NCBI GenBank assembly: GCA_937910665.1
Contig: CALEPR010000108.1
Location: forward strand, 1-64,000
Length of the DNA stretch: 64,000 nt
Reading direction: 5' to 3'
From: an uncultured Selenomonadales bacterium
Lineage (GTDB): Bacteria > Bacillota > Negativicutes > Selenomonadales > Selenomonadaceae
The notes beneath the pieces are model-generated. The model ran no database searches and was not told the DNA's origin. It saw nothing but the letters and a program-made list of their open reading frames with translations. Both the position numbers and the translations under genes were made by a program. Every line of letters begins with the position of its first letter. Position 1 is the stretch's first letter. Positions 25,872 through 35,278 of this stretch are shown here, piece by piece.

Positions 25872-26162
25872 ATGAAAAGATCGGTAAAAAATTTTATACT
25901 CGTGACGCTACTGGGCAGCGCGATTTTAGTCGCAGGACTTTCCTCAGATGCGGACGGAAGAAATTCCGAAAAGAATTATTATGAATTTTCTGCAAGAAGT
26001 CAGATAGAATTTTTCGCGGACGATGCAGGAAAACACAACTCGGAATTTTGGAATAAATTTCGAGAATCTGTCATGCCGGACGACAAAAATAATTCCTCAG
26101 ACTACACCGGCAACGACAATCCTGATCCAAGTTCCAAAAAAACAAGCGCAAAGTCAAAATAA
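25872..26162 (+). CDS. Small exported hypothetical protein
   Basis: A 96-residue protein with an N-terminal hydrophobic export segment (residues 8-24) and a polar, Asp/Asn/Ser/Lys-rich tail with low complexity. I do not recognise it. AAGGA lies about 10 bases before ATG 25872; ATG 25863 is nearer to the site and less likely. It follows the Pro/Arg-rich protein gene. Confidence 0.55.
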   Translation: MKRSVKNFILVTLLGSAILVAGLSSDADGRNSEKNYYEFSARSQIEFFADDAGKHNSEFWNKFRESVMPDDKNNSSDYTGNDNPDPSSKKTSAKSK

Positions 26163-26250
26163 TTTTTGAAAGCAACTACCTTGTTTTTGAATGATTGACA
26201 ACCATAGAAAAATGTCTCGCCGATTTTAAAAATTGTTCGGGGCTTTTTTG

Positions 26251-26278
26251 TTGAAAAAATTTCGCGCTTTGTTATAAT
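26251..26278 (+). promoter_or_regulatory. Promoter of the YdjC-like gene
   Basis: TTGAAA (26251-26256), 16-base spacer and a perfect TATAAT (26273-26278), 44 bases before the ATG. Confidence 0.7.
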
Positions 26279-26321
26279 CAGCGCGAAAAGTTTTCTGAAA
26301 AAATTTTTTGAAGGTGAACGA

Positions 26322-27173
26322 ATGAAAAATTTGATTGTGAACTCGGACGACTTTGGTCGGCATGAATTGATAAATCGCGCAGTCGAAAAAGCCTTGAAGG
26401 AAGGTTGTCTTCGCTCGGCTACAATTATGGCAGGCGGGATTGCTTTTGACGACGCTGTTGACGTTGCGAAAAAAAATCCTAAGCTCGGCGTTGGAATACA
26501 TTTTACTTTGGCGAACGGTTTTCCTGTTCTTCCTCCGAAAGAAATTCCAACACTGGTCGATGAGGACGGAAATTTTTTTGAAAATTACGTTGTCTTTCTG
26601 AAAAAATATTTGCAGGGAAAAGTTTCGACGGAGGAAATTAGATCTGAACTTGCCGCGCAACTTGAAAAAATTCATCGCGCCGATTTGAAGTTGACTCACT
26701 TCGACAGTCATCAACATTTGCATCATATTCCCGGCATTATTGAAATTTGTTTGGACTTGGCTGAGGACGCAAAAATTTCTGCCATGCGAGTTTCTGAAAC
26801 AAAAATTTTTGACGGAGAACTTGACAGCATTGGAAAATTTGTCGGACGGCTTGGACTTGGTTCGCTGGCAAAATTTGCGGCTTACAAAGCGCATAAAAAA
26901 AATTTTGCAACGCCGGAACATTTTACAGGAATTGTGGCAGGCGAAGCAGTTGACGAAAATTTTTTGTCGAAACTTTTGGACAAACTTGAGGACGGCGCGA
27001 CAGAAATTATGTTGCACCCGGGAACAGACAATAAAATTTTGCAAAAATATTGCGACTGGGAACATGATTTTGAAGGAGAACTTGCCGCAGTGACTTCGCC
27101 GAAAATTTTACAAAAACTTGAGGAAAAAAATATTTCCGCGATAAATTTCAGCGCATTGAAGGTGAAAGAATGA
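26322..27173 (+). CDS. ChbG/HpnK (YdjC) family carbohydrate deacetylase
   Basis: A 283-residue metal-dependent deacetylase with a distorted TIM barrel. The metal and catalytic residues appear in NSDDFGRH (Asp-Asp near residue 9), GVGIHFTL, and DSHQHLHHIP, with the C-terminal His in EIMLHPGTD. Relatives remove N-acetyl groups from chitooligosaccharides or from glycolipid head groups. The gene overlaps a GtrA-family membrane protein by four bases, which points to modification of an undecaprenyl-linked or lipid-linked sugar. The exact substrate is unknown. Confidence 0.88.
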   Translation: MKNLIVNSDDFGRHELINRAVEKALKEGCLRSATIMAGGIAFDDAVDVAKKNPKLGVGIHFTLANGFPVLPPKEIPTLVDEDGNFFENYVVFLKKYLQGKVSTEEIRSELAAQLEKIHRADLKLTHFDSHQHLHHIPGIIEICLDLAEDAKISAMRVSETKIFDGELDSIGKFVGRLGLGSLAKFAAYKAHKKNFATPEHFTGIVAGEAVDENFLSKLLDKLEDGATEIMLHPGTDNKILQKYCDWEHDFEGELAAVTSPKILQKLEEKNISAINFSALKVKE

Positions 27174-27553
27174 AACGCGAAAAGTTGCAAGAATTTGTCA
27201 GATTTTGTTTTGTCGGCGGCTTGAGTCTTTTGGTTGACATGGGAATACTTTTCGGCTTGACAGATTTTTTCGGCGTTCACTATCTTTACTCGGCAGGAAT
27301 TTCTTTCACCGCATCGGTAATTTTTAATTATTGGCTGTGCGTTGTCTATGTCTTTAAGGGCGCGAAAAAACAAACTCCCAAGCAAGCGACAATTTTTATC
27401 GGTTCGAGTATCGTCGGTCTTGGTTTAAATCAACTTTGCATGTGGTTTTTTGTAGAAAAAATTTTTTTGCACTACATGATTGCGAAACTCGGCGCGACTG
27501 TCATTGTGACTTTGTGGAATTATGTAATGAAACGCAAAGCAATTAAAGGCTGA
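27170..27553 (+). CDS. GtrA family membrane protein
   Basis: A 127-residue protein with four transmembrane helices, matching GtrA, a proposed flippase of polyprenyl-phosphate-linked sugars. It begins RFCFVGGLSLLVDMGILFGL after a short basic N-terminus and ends WNYVMKRKAI, the usual family ending. The ATG overlaps the stop of the YdjC-like gene, so the two are translationally coupled. No GtrB glycosyltransferase is adjacent. Confidence 0.88.
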   Translation: MKREKLQEFVRFCFVGGLSLLVDMGILFGLTDFFGVHYLYSAGISFTASVIFNYWLCVVYVFKGAKKQTPKQATIFIGSSIVGLGLNQLCMWFFVEKIFLHYMIAKLGATVIVTLWNYVMKRKAIKG

Positions 27554-27563
27554 AAAAAATTTT

Positions 27564-28517
27564 TTATCTCGTGAGAAAAAAGAATGTCGGAAAAATTATC
27601 AGCAAAAACATAGCCGTTGTCATCAAAAAAGAAGTAACAGCCAAATCGACGTGAAGTTTGTAAAGTCTTGATGCCAAGACAGCGTTAATTGCCGTCGGTG
27701 CCATCGCGCAGACAAAAAGTGTGTCGAGCAAAATTTTGTCTGTAAAAATTTGTCGCGAAACAAAATAGATGAACGCTGGCATAATTACAAATCTCAAAAT
27801 TGCCAAGTCCCACACTCGACTGAAATAATATTTTGCGTGGGAAAAATTTATCAGGTAACCGACAGGCAACATCGCCGCCCACGCTCCGAAATGAATCAAG
27901 CCTTGAAATAAATCTGACAAAATTTCAGGACGCGTCGCGCCGTTAAAATTCAAAAGCAAACCGATCGCTATTCCTACCAAGCTCAACTGATTCCAAGTCA
28001 AAAACATTTTGCGAAAACTTATCGGCTCGGTTTCCTCGTGCGCCGCTTCGATATGTTTGCTGTGATAATATTGCGCGAGCGGAAAACAAACCAAAACGAC
28101 TAAAATATTTTGACAACTTCCAATAATCTGAGTGTAAGCAAAACCTGTTTCGTTATACAGAATAAAAGCGCAAACTCCGCCCAATGTTCCAATGTTTGAA
28201 AGCATCGCACTCATGAGATAAGCTCCGCGATTCAATAAATTTTTGTGTCGCCTTGCAAAAAGTGCGCCGATCGCGCCCGGCACAAAAACATACAACATCC
28301 CGAAAGGTATCAGCCAAACTAAATCCCAAGTTATCGGCAAAACCCAGAAACTCAAAAGCGTCAGCAAAGTGTAAACTACTCGCACATTGAATTTGATGAG
28401 AAAATTTGCTGCCTTGTCCGACAAAATTTTTTCGCGGTGCAAAAAGTATCCGACTACCAGCGGCATGATTAAATCTGTCACTAAAAAAATTATTCTGGAG
28501 TATTCTGCCGGTATCAT
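27564..28517 (-). CDS. AEC family transporter
   Basis: A 317-residue membrane protein with about ten transmembrane helices of the auxin efflux carrier family (organic acid or malate-type permeases in bacteria). The segments MPLVVGYFLHREKILSDKAANFLIKFNVRV (given here as landmarks MPLVVGYF and LIKFN), GAYLMSAMLSNIGTLGG and the late AMAPTAINAVLASRLY fit the family. ATG 28517 follows AAGGAAGG; a longer frame lacks a ribosome site. It converges on gtrA with ten bases between and no clear terminator. Confidence 0.85.
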   Translation of the reverse strand: MIPAEYSRIIFLVTDLIMPLVVGYFLHREKILSDKAANFLIKFNVRVVYTLLTLLSFWVLPITWDLVWLIPFGMLYVFVPGAIGALFARRHKNLLNRGAYLMSAMLSNIGTLGGVCAFILYNETGFAYTQIIGSCQNILVVLVCFPLAQYYHSKHIEAAHEETEPISFRKMFLTWNQLSLVGIAIGLLLNFNGATRPEILSDLFQGLIHFGAWAAMLPVGYLINFSHAKYYFSRVWDLAILRFVIMPAFIYFVSRQIFTDKILLDTLFVCAMAPTAINAVLASRLYKLHVDLAVTSFLMTTAMFLLIIFPTFFFLTR

Positions 28518-28682
28518 AAAAAAAATTCCTTCCTTGCCATAAAATTTTTCTGAAACAATATTAAATGCAAGAAAAATTTTTAGCAAGATTTTTTTGTTTC
28601 TCGACTTCGCGGTTGTAATTTTTTTTTATAAATGTTAGTATTTGCGAAAATATTTTTTCAGAAAGGCAAGTGCAAAACTTAA

Positions 28683-29825
28683 ATGTTTCAGACAAAATTT
28701 CTAAAAAAGTTGGCGGCGGGAATTTTTACTTTATCGCTGATTTTAAATTCTTCGACTTCGGAAATTTCTGCGGCGAAAAAAATTGTAATAAATTCCGCCA
28801 GTCGAATTATGTTTCTCTACGACGACGACAAAAAAATTGCAATTTATCCTCTCGGACTTGGAAAAGTGAGTACGCCGACTCCTACAGGTTACTATAAAAT
28901 TCGCACAAAAGAAAAAAATCCTCCGTGGATAAATCCTGCGCATCCCGAGTATGAAATTCCTTCCGGCCCGAATAATCCGCTCGGCTATCGTTGGATGCAA
29001 ATTCATGGCAATTACGGGATTCACGGCACAAATCGCCCTGACAGTATTGGTCACTACGTTTCCAACGGCTGTGTCAGAATGTTGGAAAAAAATGTCGAGG
29101 AACTTTTTGACAAGGTGACGGTTGGAACGCCTGTAGAAATTACTTACAATCGCGTCGTCGTGGAAAAAATTGACGACGGCAATATTGTCTATTACATTTA
29201 TCCCGACGGCTATCGTTGGCAGTCGCTGAACGTCGCCAAAGTTAGCAAATGGCTCGACGCTTACGGCGTGACTCCTTTCGTGAGCGATGAAGATATTGCA
29301 AAAAAAATTAAAAGCTCCGACGGCAAACCGACTTTTATCGGCAAAGCGTATGACGTGGAAATTGACGGCGAAAAAGTTCCCGAAACAGAACAGAACGGCA
29401 GAAAATTTTTTGCAAAAGCTGTCGTTAAAGATGAAGTTTCCTACTTGCCTGCAGTTCCAATCGCAATTTCTTTAAAAACAAAACTTGAATGGCATCCCGA
29501 GTCCTCGACTTTAAAAACAGATTTGGGAGAAGTCGCCGGTTACAATTTGAAAAAGCAACTCTATCTTAATGCGGAAGACGTTGAAACTTTGTTCGGCGTG
29601 GGAGGAGGACTGGAAAATATTTCCGAGAAAGATTCCGAAAAAATTTTTAAACTTCATGCCTCGCCCGCTCCTGCTGAGATTGTCGAGCCTGAACCTATTC
29701 CCGAAATTTTGCCGACAAGCGAACTTCCCGAACTTGAAAATATTTCTTCCCCCGAAAAAGTAGAGACGCAAGAACCTGAAGGCGAAGTTATTGAAACAGT
29801 TGTGATTGAAGAAGTTTTGGAGTAA
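28683..29825 (+). CDS. L,D-transpeptidase (YkuD) exported protein
   Basis: A 380-residue envelope enzyme. A signal peptide (1 to about 30, ending ISAA) precedes a YkuD domain (about 33-155) with the catalytic motif HGTNRPDSIG and SNGCVRM (His and Cys present). This forms 3-3 cross-links in peptidoglycan or attaches proteins. The following part (about 160-320) looks like copper-amine-oxidase-type or SH3-like repeats, and the tail is Glu/Pro-rich and probably disordered. The ATG sits 16 bases after the GAAAGG site, which is long. polA begins seven bases after the stop. Confidence 0.9.
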   Translation: MFQTKFLKKLAAGIFTLSLILNSSTSEISAAKKIVINSASRIMFLYDDDKKIAIYPLGLGKVSTPTPTGYYKIRTKEKNPPWINPAHPEYEIPSGPNNPLGYRWMQIHGNYGIHGTNRPDSIGHYVSNGCVRMLEKNVEELFDKVTVGTPVEITYNRVVVEKIDDGNIVYYIYPDGYRWQSLNVAKVSKWLDAYGVTPFVSDEDIAKKIKSSDGKPTFIGKAYDVEIDGEKVPETEQNGRKFFAKAVVKDEVSYLPAVPIAISLKTKLEWHPESSTLKTDLGEVAGYNLKKQLYLNAEDVETLFGVGGGLENISEKDSEKIFKLHASPAPAEIVEPEPIPEILPTSELPELENISSPEKVETQEPEGEVIETVVIEEVLE

Positions 29826-29831
29826 TTGAAA

Positions 29832-32411
29832 ATGCAAAAATTTATGGTGATTGACGGCAGCAGTATTTTTTACCGCGCTTTTTTTGCGATGCCTTCTTTG
29901 ACTTCACCGAGCGGAGAACCGACAGGAGCGGTTGCGGGTTTCGCAAATATAATTTTAAAACTCCTGCGCGAATATTCGCCCGACTTCGCGGCGGTGGCGA
30001 TGGACACGCCGAAAAAAACTTTCCGCGCAGAAATTTTTCCCGACTACAAGGCGACGCGTGAAAAAATTCCTGACGAACTCGGAGCGCAAATTCCGCTGCT
30101 GAAAGAATTTTGCGAAGTTCTCGGATTGAAAACTGTCGCGGTCGAAGGTTTCGAGGCAGACGACATCATTGGAACTTTGTCAACCAGGAGTGAAAATTCA
30201 ATTCCTCATTCCTCACTCCCAATTACTAATTATATCGTGACCGGTGACAGGGATGCTTTGCAGTTGATAAATTCTTCGACAAAAGTTTTGCTGACAAAAA
30301 ATACTAAAGTCGAAGTTTACGACGCAGAAAAATTTTTTTCGGAGTACGGTTTTGAGCCAAAAAAACTTGTGGACTTCAAAGGACTAAGCGGCGACAATTC
30401 CGACAACATTCCCGGCGTTTCGGGAATCGGTCCGAAAACCGCAACAAAACTTTTGCAGGAGTTCGGCGACTTGGAAAATATTTTGTCGAACATTGAAAAA
30501 ATTTCCGCTAAAAAAGTTCGCGAAAATCTGCAAAATTCAATCGACATCGCAAAACTCAGCAAAAAACTCGCCGAAATAAATTGTCAAGTTCCCGGCGTGA
30601 CTTTCGACGCAGAAAATTTTGAAATCAAACCTGACTTGAAGGCGGCAGAAAATTTTTGCTCTCGGCTCGGCTTGAACGTCGCCAAGAAAAAAATTCATGA
30701 ACTTTTCGGCGACCCGGAAAATCTTTTCAATGATTTTGTTCCTGAAGAAAAAAATTTTGCAACTCTGGAAGTCCCCGCAAGTTCGTCGATGGACAATTTT
30801 TATAAAATCTTTCTGGCTGACAATTTGTCTATCGCTTTTGATGATGAAAATAAAAATTCTGCCGTGAAAATTGCGGACGGCGAACTTTTTTTGCTGGACA
30901 AAGTTTCGACTGAAAAACTTTTGCGCGAACAAAAATCTAAAATGACTGTGAACGGCTTGAAAAAAATTTTGCGCGAAATTGAAATCGAGGAAACAGAAAA
31001 ATTTTTCGACATTGAACTTGCGGCTTATTTGCTTTATCCTGAGCGCGAAAATTATTCGACGGCTGAACTTTTGGATTTGGAATTTGACGGCTTGAAACTT
31101 CCTGACAATTCGCTTGCCGCCGAAGTTACTGCGCTGGAAAAACTTGGCAAACTTTATGCGGAAAAACTTGCGTCGGAAAATTTGCTGAAACTTTATCAAG
31201 AAATGGAATTGCCGCTGACAAATGTTTTGGCGAAAATGGAAATGCGCGGAGTTTTTGTCGACACCGAAAGCCTTCAAGAAAAATCTGCCGAAATGGAAAT
31301 CAGAATTTCAGAAATCGAAAAAAATATTTACAACTTGGCAGGCGAAAAATTTAATATCAATTCGCCGAAACAGCTTGCGGAAATTTTATTTACAAAGTTG
31401 AAGTTGCCGCCTGTCAAAAATACAAAGACAAAAACCAAGTCGGGAATTTCCACCAATGCGGAAGTTCTGGAAAGTTTGAAATATCGTCACCCGATTGTTG
31501 CAGAGATTTTAAATTTCCGCGCTCTGACAAAATTAAAATCGACTTACCTCGACGGCATAAAAAATTTAATCGACGCGAAAACTAATCGCGTTCACACAAA
31601 TTTTAATCAGACAGTCACGGCGACCGGCAGACTTTCGAGTTCAGATCCGAATTTGCAAAATATTCCTGTCCGCACTGAGGAAGGAAAAAAAATTCGCGCC
31701 TTGTTCGAGCCGGGCGAAGGTTATGACTTTTTACTTTCGGCTGACTATTCGCAAATTGAACTTCGACTCTTGGCTGAAATGTCCGGCGATGAAAATTTAA
31801 TTGCGGCTTTTTTGAGCGGGGAAGATATTCACGCGAGGACGGCGGCAGAAGTTTTCGGCGTGGAAATTTCTGAAGTCACTGCAGATTTGCGCCGCAAAGC
31901 CAAAGCCGTGAATTTTGGAATTGTTTACGGCATCAGCGACTTCGGACTTTCAAAAGATTTGCATACAAGCGTCAAAGAGGCAGGAGAATACATCAAACTT
32001 TATTTCGAGCGTTATCCCAAAGTCAAAAAATTTTTGGACGCGACGATAAATCAGGCGCAGGAAACTGGTTTCGTTTCTACAATGTTCGGACGGAGAAGAT
32101 ATTTGCCTCAGATTAAAAGCAAAAATTTTCATCAGCGCGGACTCGCCGAGCGAATGGCAATGAATACTCCAATTCAAGGCACGGCGGCTGACATTATTAA
32201 ACTTGCCATGATTCGCGCAGAAAAAAATTTGCAAGGTCTGAAAAGTCGGCTGATTATCCAAGTTCACGACGAACTTTTAGTTGAAACTGTTTCGGACGAA
32301 CTCGCGCAAGTTGAAAAAATTATTCGCGACGCTATGGAAAATGTTTGCAAATTAAAAATTCCGCTGGTCGTCGATGTTCACAGCGGAAAAAATTGGGCAG
32401 AGGCAAAATAA
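29832..32411 (+). CDS. polA: DNA polymerase I
   Basis: An 859-residue enzyme for Okazaki fragment maturation and repair. It has a 5' nuclease domain (1 to about 285, with MVIDGSS, EADDIIGTL, VTGDRDALQL and GVSGIGPKTA), a 3' exonuclease-like domain lacking the DxE metal residues and so probably inactive, and a polymerase domain (TGRLSSSDPNLQNIP, DYSQIELRLLA, AKAVNFGIVYG, QVHDELL). A palindromic heptanucleotide array lies in frame at residues 119-134, replacing the usual short linker before the GDRD motif. ATG 29832 follows TTGGAG. Confidence 0.97.
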   Translation: MQKFMVIDGSSIFYRAFFAMPSLTSPSGEPTGAVAGFANIILKLLREYSPDFAAVAMDTPKKTFRAEIFPDYKATREKIPDELGAQIPLLKEFCEVLGLKTVAVEGFEADDIIGTLSTRSENSIPHSSLPITNYIVTGDRDALQLINSSTKVLLTKNTKVEVYDAEKFFSEYGFEPKKLVDFKGLSGDNSDNIPGVSGIGPKTATKLLQEFGDLENILSNIEKISAKKVRENLQNSIDIAKLSKKLAEINCQVPGVTFDAENFEIKPDLKAAENFCSRLGLNVAKKKIHELFGDPENLFNDFVPEEKNFATLEVPASSSMDNFYKIFLADNLSIAFDDENKNSAVKIADGELFLLDKVSTEKLLREQKSKMTVNGLKKILREIEIEETEKFFDIELAAYLLYPERENYSTAELLDLEFDGLKLPDNSLAAEVTALEKLGKLYAEKLASENLLKLYQEMELPLTNVLAKMEMRGVFVDTESLQEKSAEMEIRISEIEKNIYNLAGEKFNINSPKQLAEILFTKLKLPPVKNTKTKTKSGISTNAEVLESLKYRHPIVAEILNFRALTKLKSTYLDGIKNLIDAKTNRVHTNFNQTVTATGRLSSSDPNLQNIPVRTEEGKKIRALFEPGEGYDFLLSADYSQIELRLLAEMSGDENLIAAFLSGEDIHARTAAEVFGVEISEVTADLRRKAKAVNFGIVYGISDFGLSKDLHTSVKEAGEYIKLYFERYPKVKKFLDATINQAQETGFVSTMFGRRRYLPQIKSKNFHQRGLAERMAMNTPIQGTAADIIKLAMIRAEKNLQGLKSRLIIQVHDELLVETVSDELAQVEKIIRDAMENVCKLKIPLVVDVHSGKNWAEAK
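30187..30233 (+). repeat. Heptanucleotide array inside the polA coding sequence
   Basis: Seven-base units (ATTCCTC, ATTCCTC, ACTCCCA, ATTACTA) preceded by an opposing arm AGGAGTGA. It is the same repeat family as the intergenic arrays, here translated as part of the 5' nuclease domain (about RSENSIPHSSLPITNY). Confidence 0.85.
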
Positions 32412-32455
32412 TTTCAAAAAATTTTTTCTACAAACTTTTGGGAGGAATTTAAACT

Positions 32456-33229
32456 GTGCTACTTGTAATTGACATCGGCAACAGCAATATTGTAATGGGA
32501 ACTTACGCCGAAAAAGTTTTGATGAAACATTGGCGCATTTCTACCGACAGGCAAAAAACCGGTGACGAGTACGGAATGTTGATCAATGATCTTTTTCGCT
32601 ATCAAGGAATAAGTTTGCAGGACGTGAACGACATAATTATTTCCTCCGTCGTGCCGCCGTTGGTCGTTCCCTTCACCAAAATGTGCGAAAGATATTTCAA
32701 AATTACTCCGCTGATTGTCGGACCGGGAATCAAGACAGGAATAAAATTAAATTATGAAAATCCCCGCGCAATCGGAGCAGACAGAATTGTAAATGTCGTC
32801 GGCGCATTTGAAAATTACGGAGGACCTTTAATAGTCATTGACATTGGAACGGCAACAACTTTTGACGTGGTATCTGAAGTCGGAGATTTTTTGGGCGGAG
32901 TAATTGCGCCGGGAATTGTTGCCGCTGCCGATTCTCTCGTGAGTTCGACGGCAAAACTTCCGCGCATTGAACTTGTCCCCCCGAAAAGCATAATTTGCCG
33001 AAACACAATTACAGGTATGCAGGCGGGGATTATTTACGGCTATGTCGGGCAAATTGATGCGATAGTCGGGAGAATCCGCAAAGAGATGGGCGAGAACTGG
33101 CATGCAAAAGTTATCGCGACCGGCGGACTTGCAAAAATGATCTCCAGCGAATCAAAAACTATCGACAAGATTGATCATTTCTTAACGCTCTCAGGTTTGC
33201 GTGTACTTTACGAAAGAAACAGAATTTAG
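32456..33229 (+). CDS. coaX: Type III pantothenate kinase
   Basis: Phosphorylates pantothenate in the first step of CoA synthesis; the type III enzyme needs a monovalent cation and is not feedback-inhibited by CoA. The 257-residue ASKHA-fold protein shows VIDIGNSNIVMG, the pantothenate loop GADRIVNVVG and IDIGTATTFDVV, then GGVIAPGI. GTG 32456 follows GGAGG. It lies 44 bases after polA, and an inverted-repeat element follows the stop. Confidence 0.95.
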   Translation: MLLVIDIGNSNIVMGTYAEKVLMKHWRISTDRQKTGDEYGMLINDLFRYQGISLQDVNDIIISSVVPPLVVPFTKMCERYFKITPLIVGPGIKTGIKLNYENPRAIGADRIVNVVGAFENYGGPLIVIDIGTATTFDVVSEVGDFLGGVIAPGIVAAADSLVSSTAKLPRIELVPPKSIICRNTITGMQAGIIYGYVGQIDAIVGRIRKEMGENWHAKVIATGGLAKMISSESKTIDKIDHFLTLSGLRVLYERNRI

Positions 33230-33230
33230 A

Positions 33231-33322
33231 ATTTGTATTCACAAGTTCTAGGGATGAGCGATAAGAGTTTTCTTTTTCCTTAACCCTATTCCCTGAAGCT
33301 GTGAATACAGCTTCTTAGATTT
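33231..33322 (+). repeat. Inverted-repeat element, copy 1
   Basis: The left end GTATTCACAAGTTCTAGGGA and the right end TCCCTGAAGCTGTGAATAC are imperfect inverted repeats enclosing a purine-rich then pyrimidine-rich centre. Related copies are at 44.9 kb and 49.5 kb. It looks like a small non-coding, MITE- or REP-like element. Confidence 0.75.
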
Positions 33323-33395
33323 TAAAAATTTTTTTCTTGTATTCCGATTTTGCGTCGCGTTGTCTGATGATTTAGGTTGAGGGGAGAAAAATTTT

Positions 33396-34376
33396 TTGAC
33401 AGTCGAAGAAATTTTTAGAACGCCAATTTTTTTGGCACCGATGGCAGGCGTAACAGATGCGGCTTTCAGAATAATTGTTCGCGAACTTGCGGAGGAAAAA
33501 AATTTGCTGATGTTTTCCGAAATGGTCAGCGCGAACGGAATCCATTACAAAAATGAAAAAACTTTTGAAATGTTAAAGTCGGTCGAGGAAGAAAGACCTG
33601 TTGCAATTCAAATTTTCGGCTCAGATCCAAAAATTTGCGCGGAGGCGGCGGGCGTTGTCGAAAAATTTTCTTCGGCGGCTGTTTTAGATTTTAATTTAGG
33701 TTGTCCCGCACCAAAAATTACAAAGAACGGCGAAGGCTCTGCTTTAATGAAAAATTCTAAACTTGTTGGGGAAATTTTATCTGCCGTCAAAAAAAATATT
33801 TCAATTCCTCTCAGCGTGAAAATTCGGCTCGGCTGGGACGAAGAAAATTTAAATGCCGTCGAAATTGCGAAAGTTGCGGAAAGTTCCGGCGTGGATTTTA
33901 TTGCGGTTCACGGGAGGAGCAGACAACAATTTTATTCAGGCGCGGCAAATTGGGAAGAAATTGCGAAGGTCAAAGCCGCCGTGAAAATTCCCGTCATAGC
34001 TAATGGAGATGTTCGTGACTTTGAAAGTTTCGATAAAATTTTACAGATCACAAAAGCCGACGGCGTGATGATTGGTCGCGGCTGTCAAGGAAATCCTTGG
34101 CTGATAAAAAATTTGCTAACATATTTCAAGACAGGCAAAAAAAATTCTCCACCGACTTTGGCAGAGCGAGTAAAAATTATGCGCCGACATTTTGAAAAAC
34201 TTATCGAGTTCAAAGGCGAAGGAGTCGCCGTCCGCGAAATGCGAAAACATGCCGCTTGGTACTCGAAAGGTTTGAAAGGCGGCGCGGAACTCAGAAATAA
34301 TTTCAATCGCGCGGAAAATCCTGAGGATTTTTTCAAAATTCTTGCTGAATTGGAAAATTTTTCAGATCAAATTTAA
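33396..34376 (+). CDS. dus: tRNA-dihydrouridine synthase (DusB type)
   Basis: A 326-residue FMN enzyme that reduces uridines in tRNA D-loops. It has LAPMAGVTDAAFR at the N-terminus, FSEMVSA, the QIFGSDP segment, NLGCPAPKI with the catalytic Cys near residue 104, VHGRSRQQ, NGDV, and GRGCQGNPW, which binds FMN phosphate. The start is TTG 33396 behind GAGGGGAG. It overlaps the convergent HAD gene by 15 bases at the 3' end. Confidence 0.94.
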   Translation: MTVEEIFRTPIFLAPMAGVTDAAFRIIVRELAEEKNLLMFSEMVSANGIHYKNEKTFEMLKSVEEERPVAIQIFGSDPKICAEAAGVVEKFSSAAVLDFNLGCPAPKITKNGEGSALMKNSKLVGEILSAVKKNISIPLSVKIRLGWDEENLNAVEIAKVAESSGVDFIAVHGRSRQQFYSGAANWEEIAKVKAAVKIPVIANGDVRDFESFDKILQITKADGVMIGRGCQGNPWLIKNLLTYFKTGKKNSPPTLAERVKIMRRHFEKLIEFKGEGVAVREMRKHAAWYSKGLKGGAELRNNFNRAENPEDFFKILAELENFSDQI

Positions 34377-35198
34377 TTTTTTAAATGCGTTGTAAATTCC
34401 GTCGTCCTCAACCGCATCGGTCACGAAGTCAGCCATAGCTTTTATTTCTTCGCCGCCACTGCCGACAGCAATTCCGACTTCGCAATATTCAAGCATGGGA
34501 ATATCAATTTTTGCGTCGCCGAAAGCGATTGTATCTTTTTTGTCTGCGCCGAGATATTTCAGCAGAACTTCTATAGCGTGTGCTTTTGTAATGTCTTTAA
34601 CTCCAACGTCGCCGAAAAGAGCAGTCTCTCCCGCGCCTCCCCAAGTTCCGACTTTTAAATTTGGAAATTCTTTCACAGCGTCGAGATAATCTTGATAACT
34701 TTCCAAAATAAAACTTACTTTGTTGAGGTCGTCGCGAAATAAATTTTTTTCGCCAAAAATCATATCGGGAAAACCTTCGCGCACTGTAATTTTTTTTGCG
34801 CCGGGTTTATTTTTTCGCGCCGCATACTCCTGCATGACAGGTTCGCCGCGCGTTTCAAAATTTTCACTGGCGAAAAGTCCGGCATTGCTCTCCAAATAAA
34901 ATTCAAGTTTGCGACTGTGCAACCAATCGACAATATGTTTTGCTTCCTCGAAGGGAATAACTTGGTGCATGATAACTTTTCCGTCCGACTCGACATAGCT
35001 GCCGTTGCCGCCGATCATTCCGTCCAATCCTATGTCCCAGATATAATCGTAAACTTCTGCGCGACTTCTGCCCGTGCTGATATAAACTTTGTGACCATTT
35101 TTCCGCGCCGAACGAATTGCTTCAGTTGCGCTCGGCGGTAAAATATTTTCATAAGACAACAAAGTTCCGTCCACATCAATGAAAATAATTTTTGCCAT
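34362..35198 (-). CDS. HAD-superfamily phosphatase, Cof type
   Basis: A 278-residue Cof/YidA-like hydrolase with FIDVDGTLLS (nucleophile Asp), STGRSRAEV (motif II-like Thr/Ser), a large C2-type cap domain (about 85-190), Lys in DITKAHAIE and the metal motif FGDAKIDIPML. Such proteins dephosphorylate sugar phosphates or FMN-type compounds; the substrate is not predictable. The ATG follows GGAGGAG. It converges on dus with overlapping 3' ends. Confidence 0.88.
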   Translation of the reverse strand: MAKIIFIDVDGTLLSYENILPPSATEAIRSARKNGHKVYISTGRSRAEVYDYIWDIGLDGMIGGNGSYVESDGKVIMHQVIPFEEAKHIVDWLHSRKLEFYLESNAGLFASENFETRGEPVMQEYAARKNKPGAKKITVREGFPDMIFGEKNLFRDDLNKVSFILESYQDYLDAVKEFPNLKVGTWGGAGETALFGDVGVKDITKAHAIEVLLKYLGADKKDTIAFGDAKIDIPMLEYCEVGIAVGSGGEEIKAMADFVTDAVEDDGIYNAFKKLNLI

Positions 35199-35278
35199 AA
35201 TTTTTTCTCCTCCACTTTCGATAAATCAGAAAAAATTTTTCCGATAATTGACAGCATGAACTTGATCGTTACAAAATA

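Noticed and set aside
26226..27065. 279-codon open frame antisense to the YdjC-like gene
   Set aside because: The translation is Phe/Asn/Arg-rich without motifs, while the plus strand has a clear deacetylase with promoter and ribosome site.
30537..31277. 246-codon open frame antisense to polA
   Set aside because: Composition is that of a reverse-strand shadow (Phe, Arg, Lys rich) and it lies over the polymerase gene.
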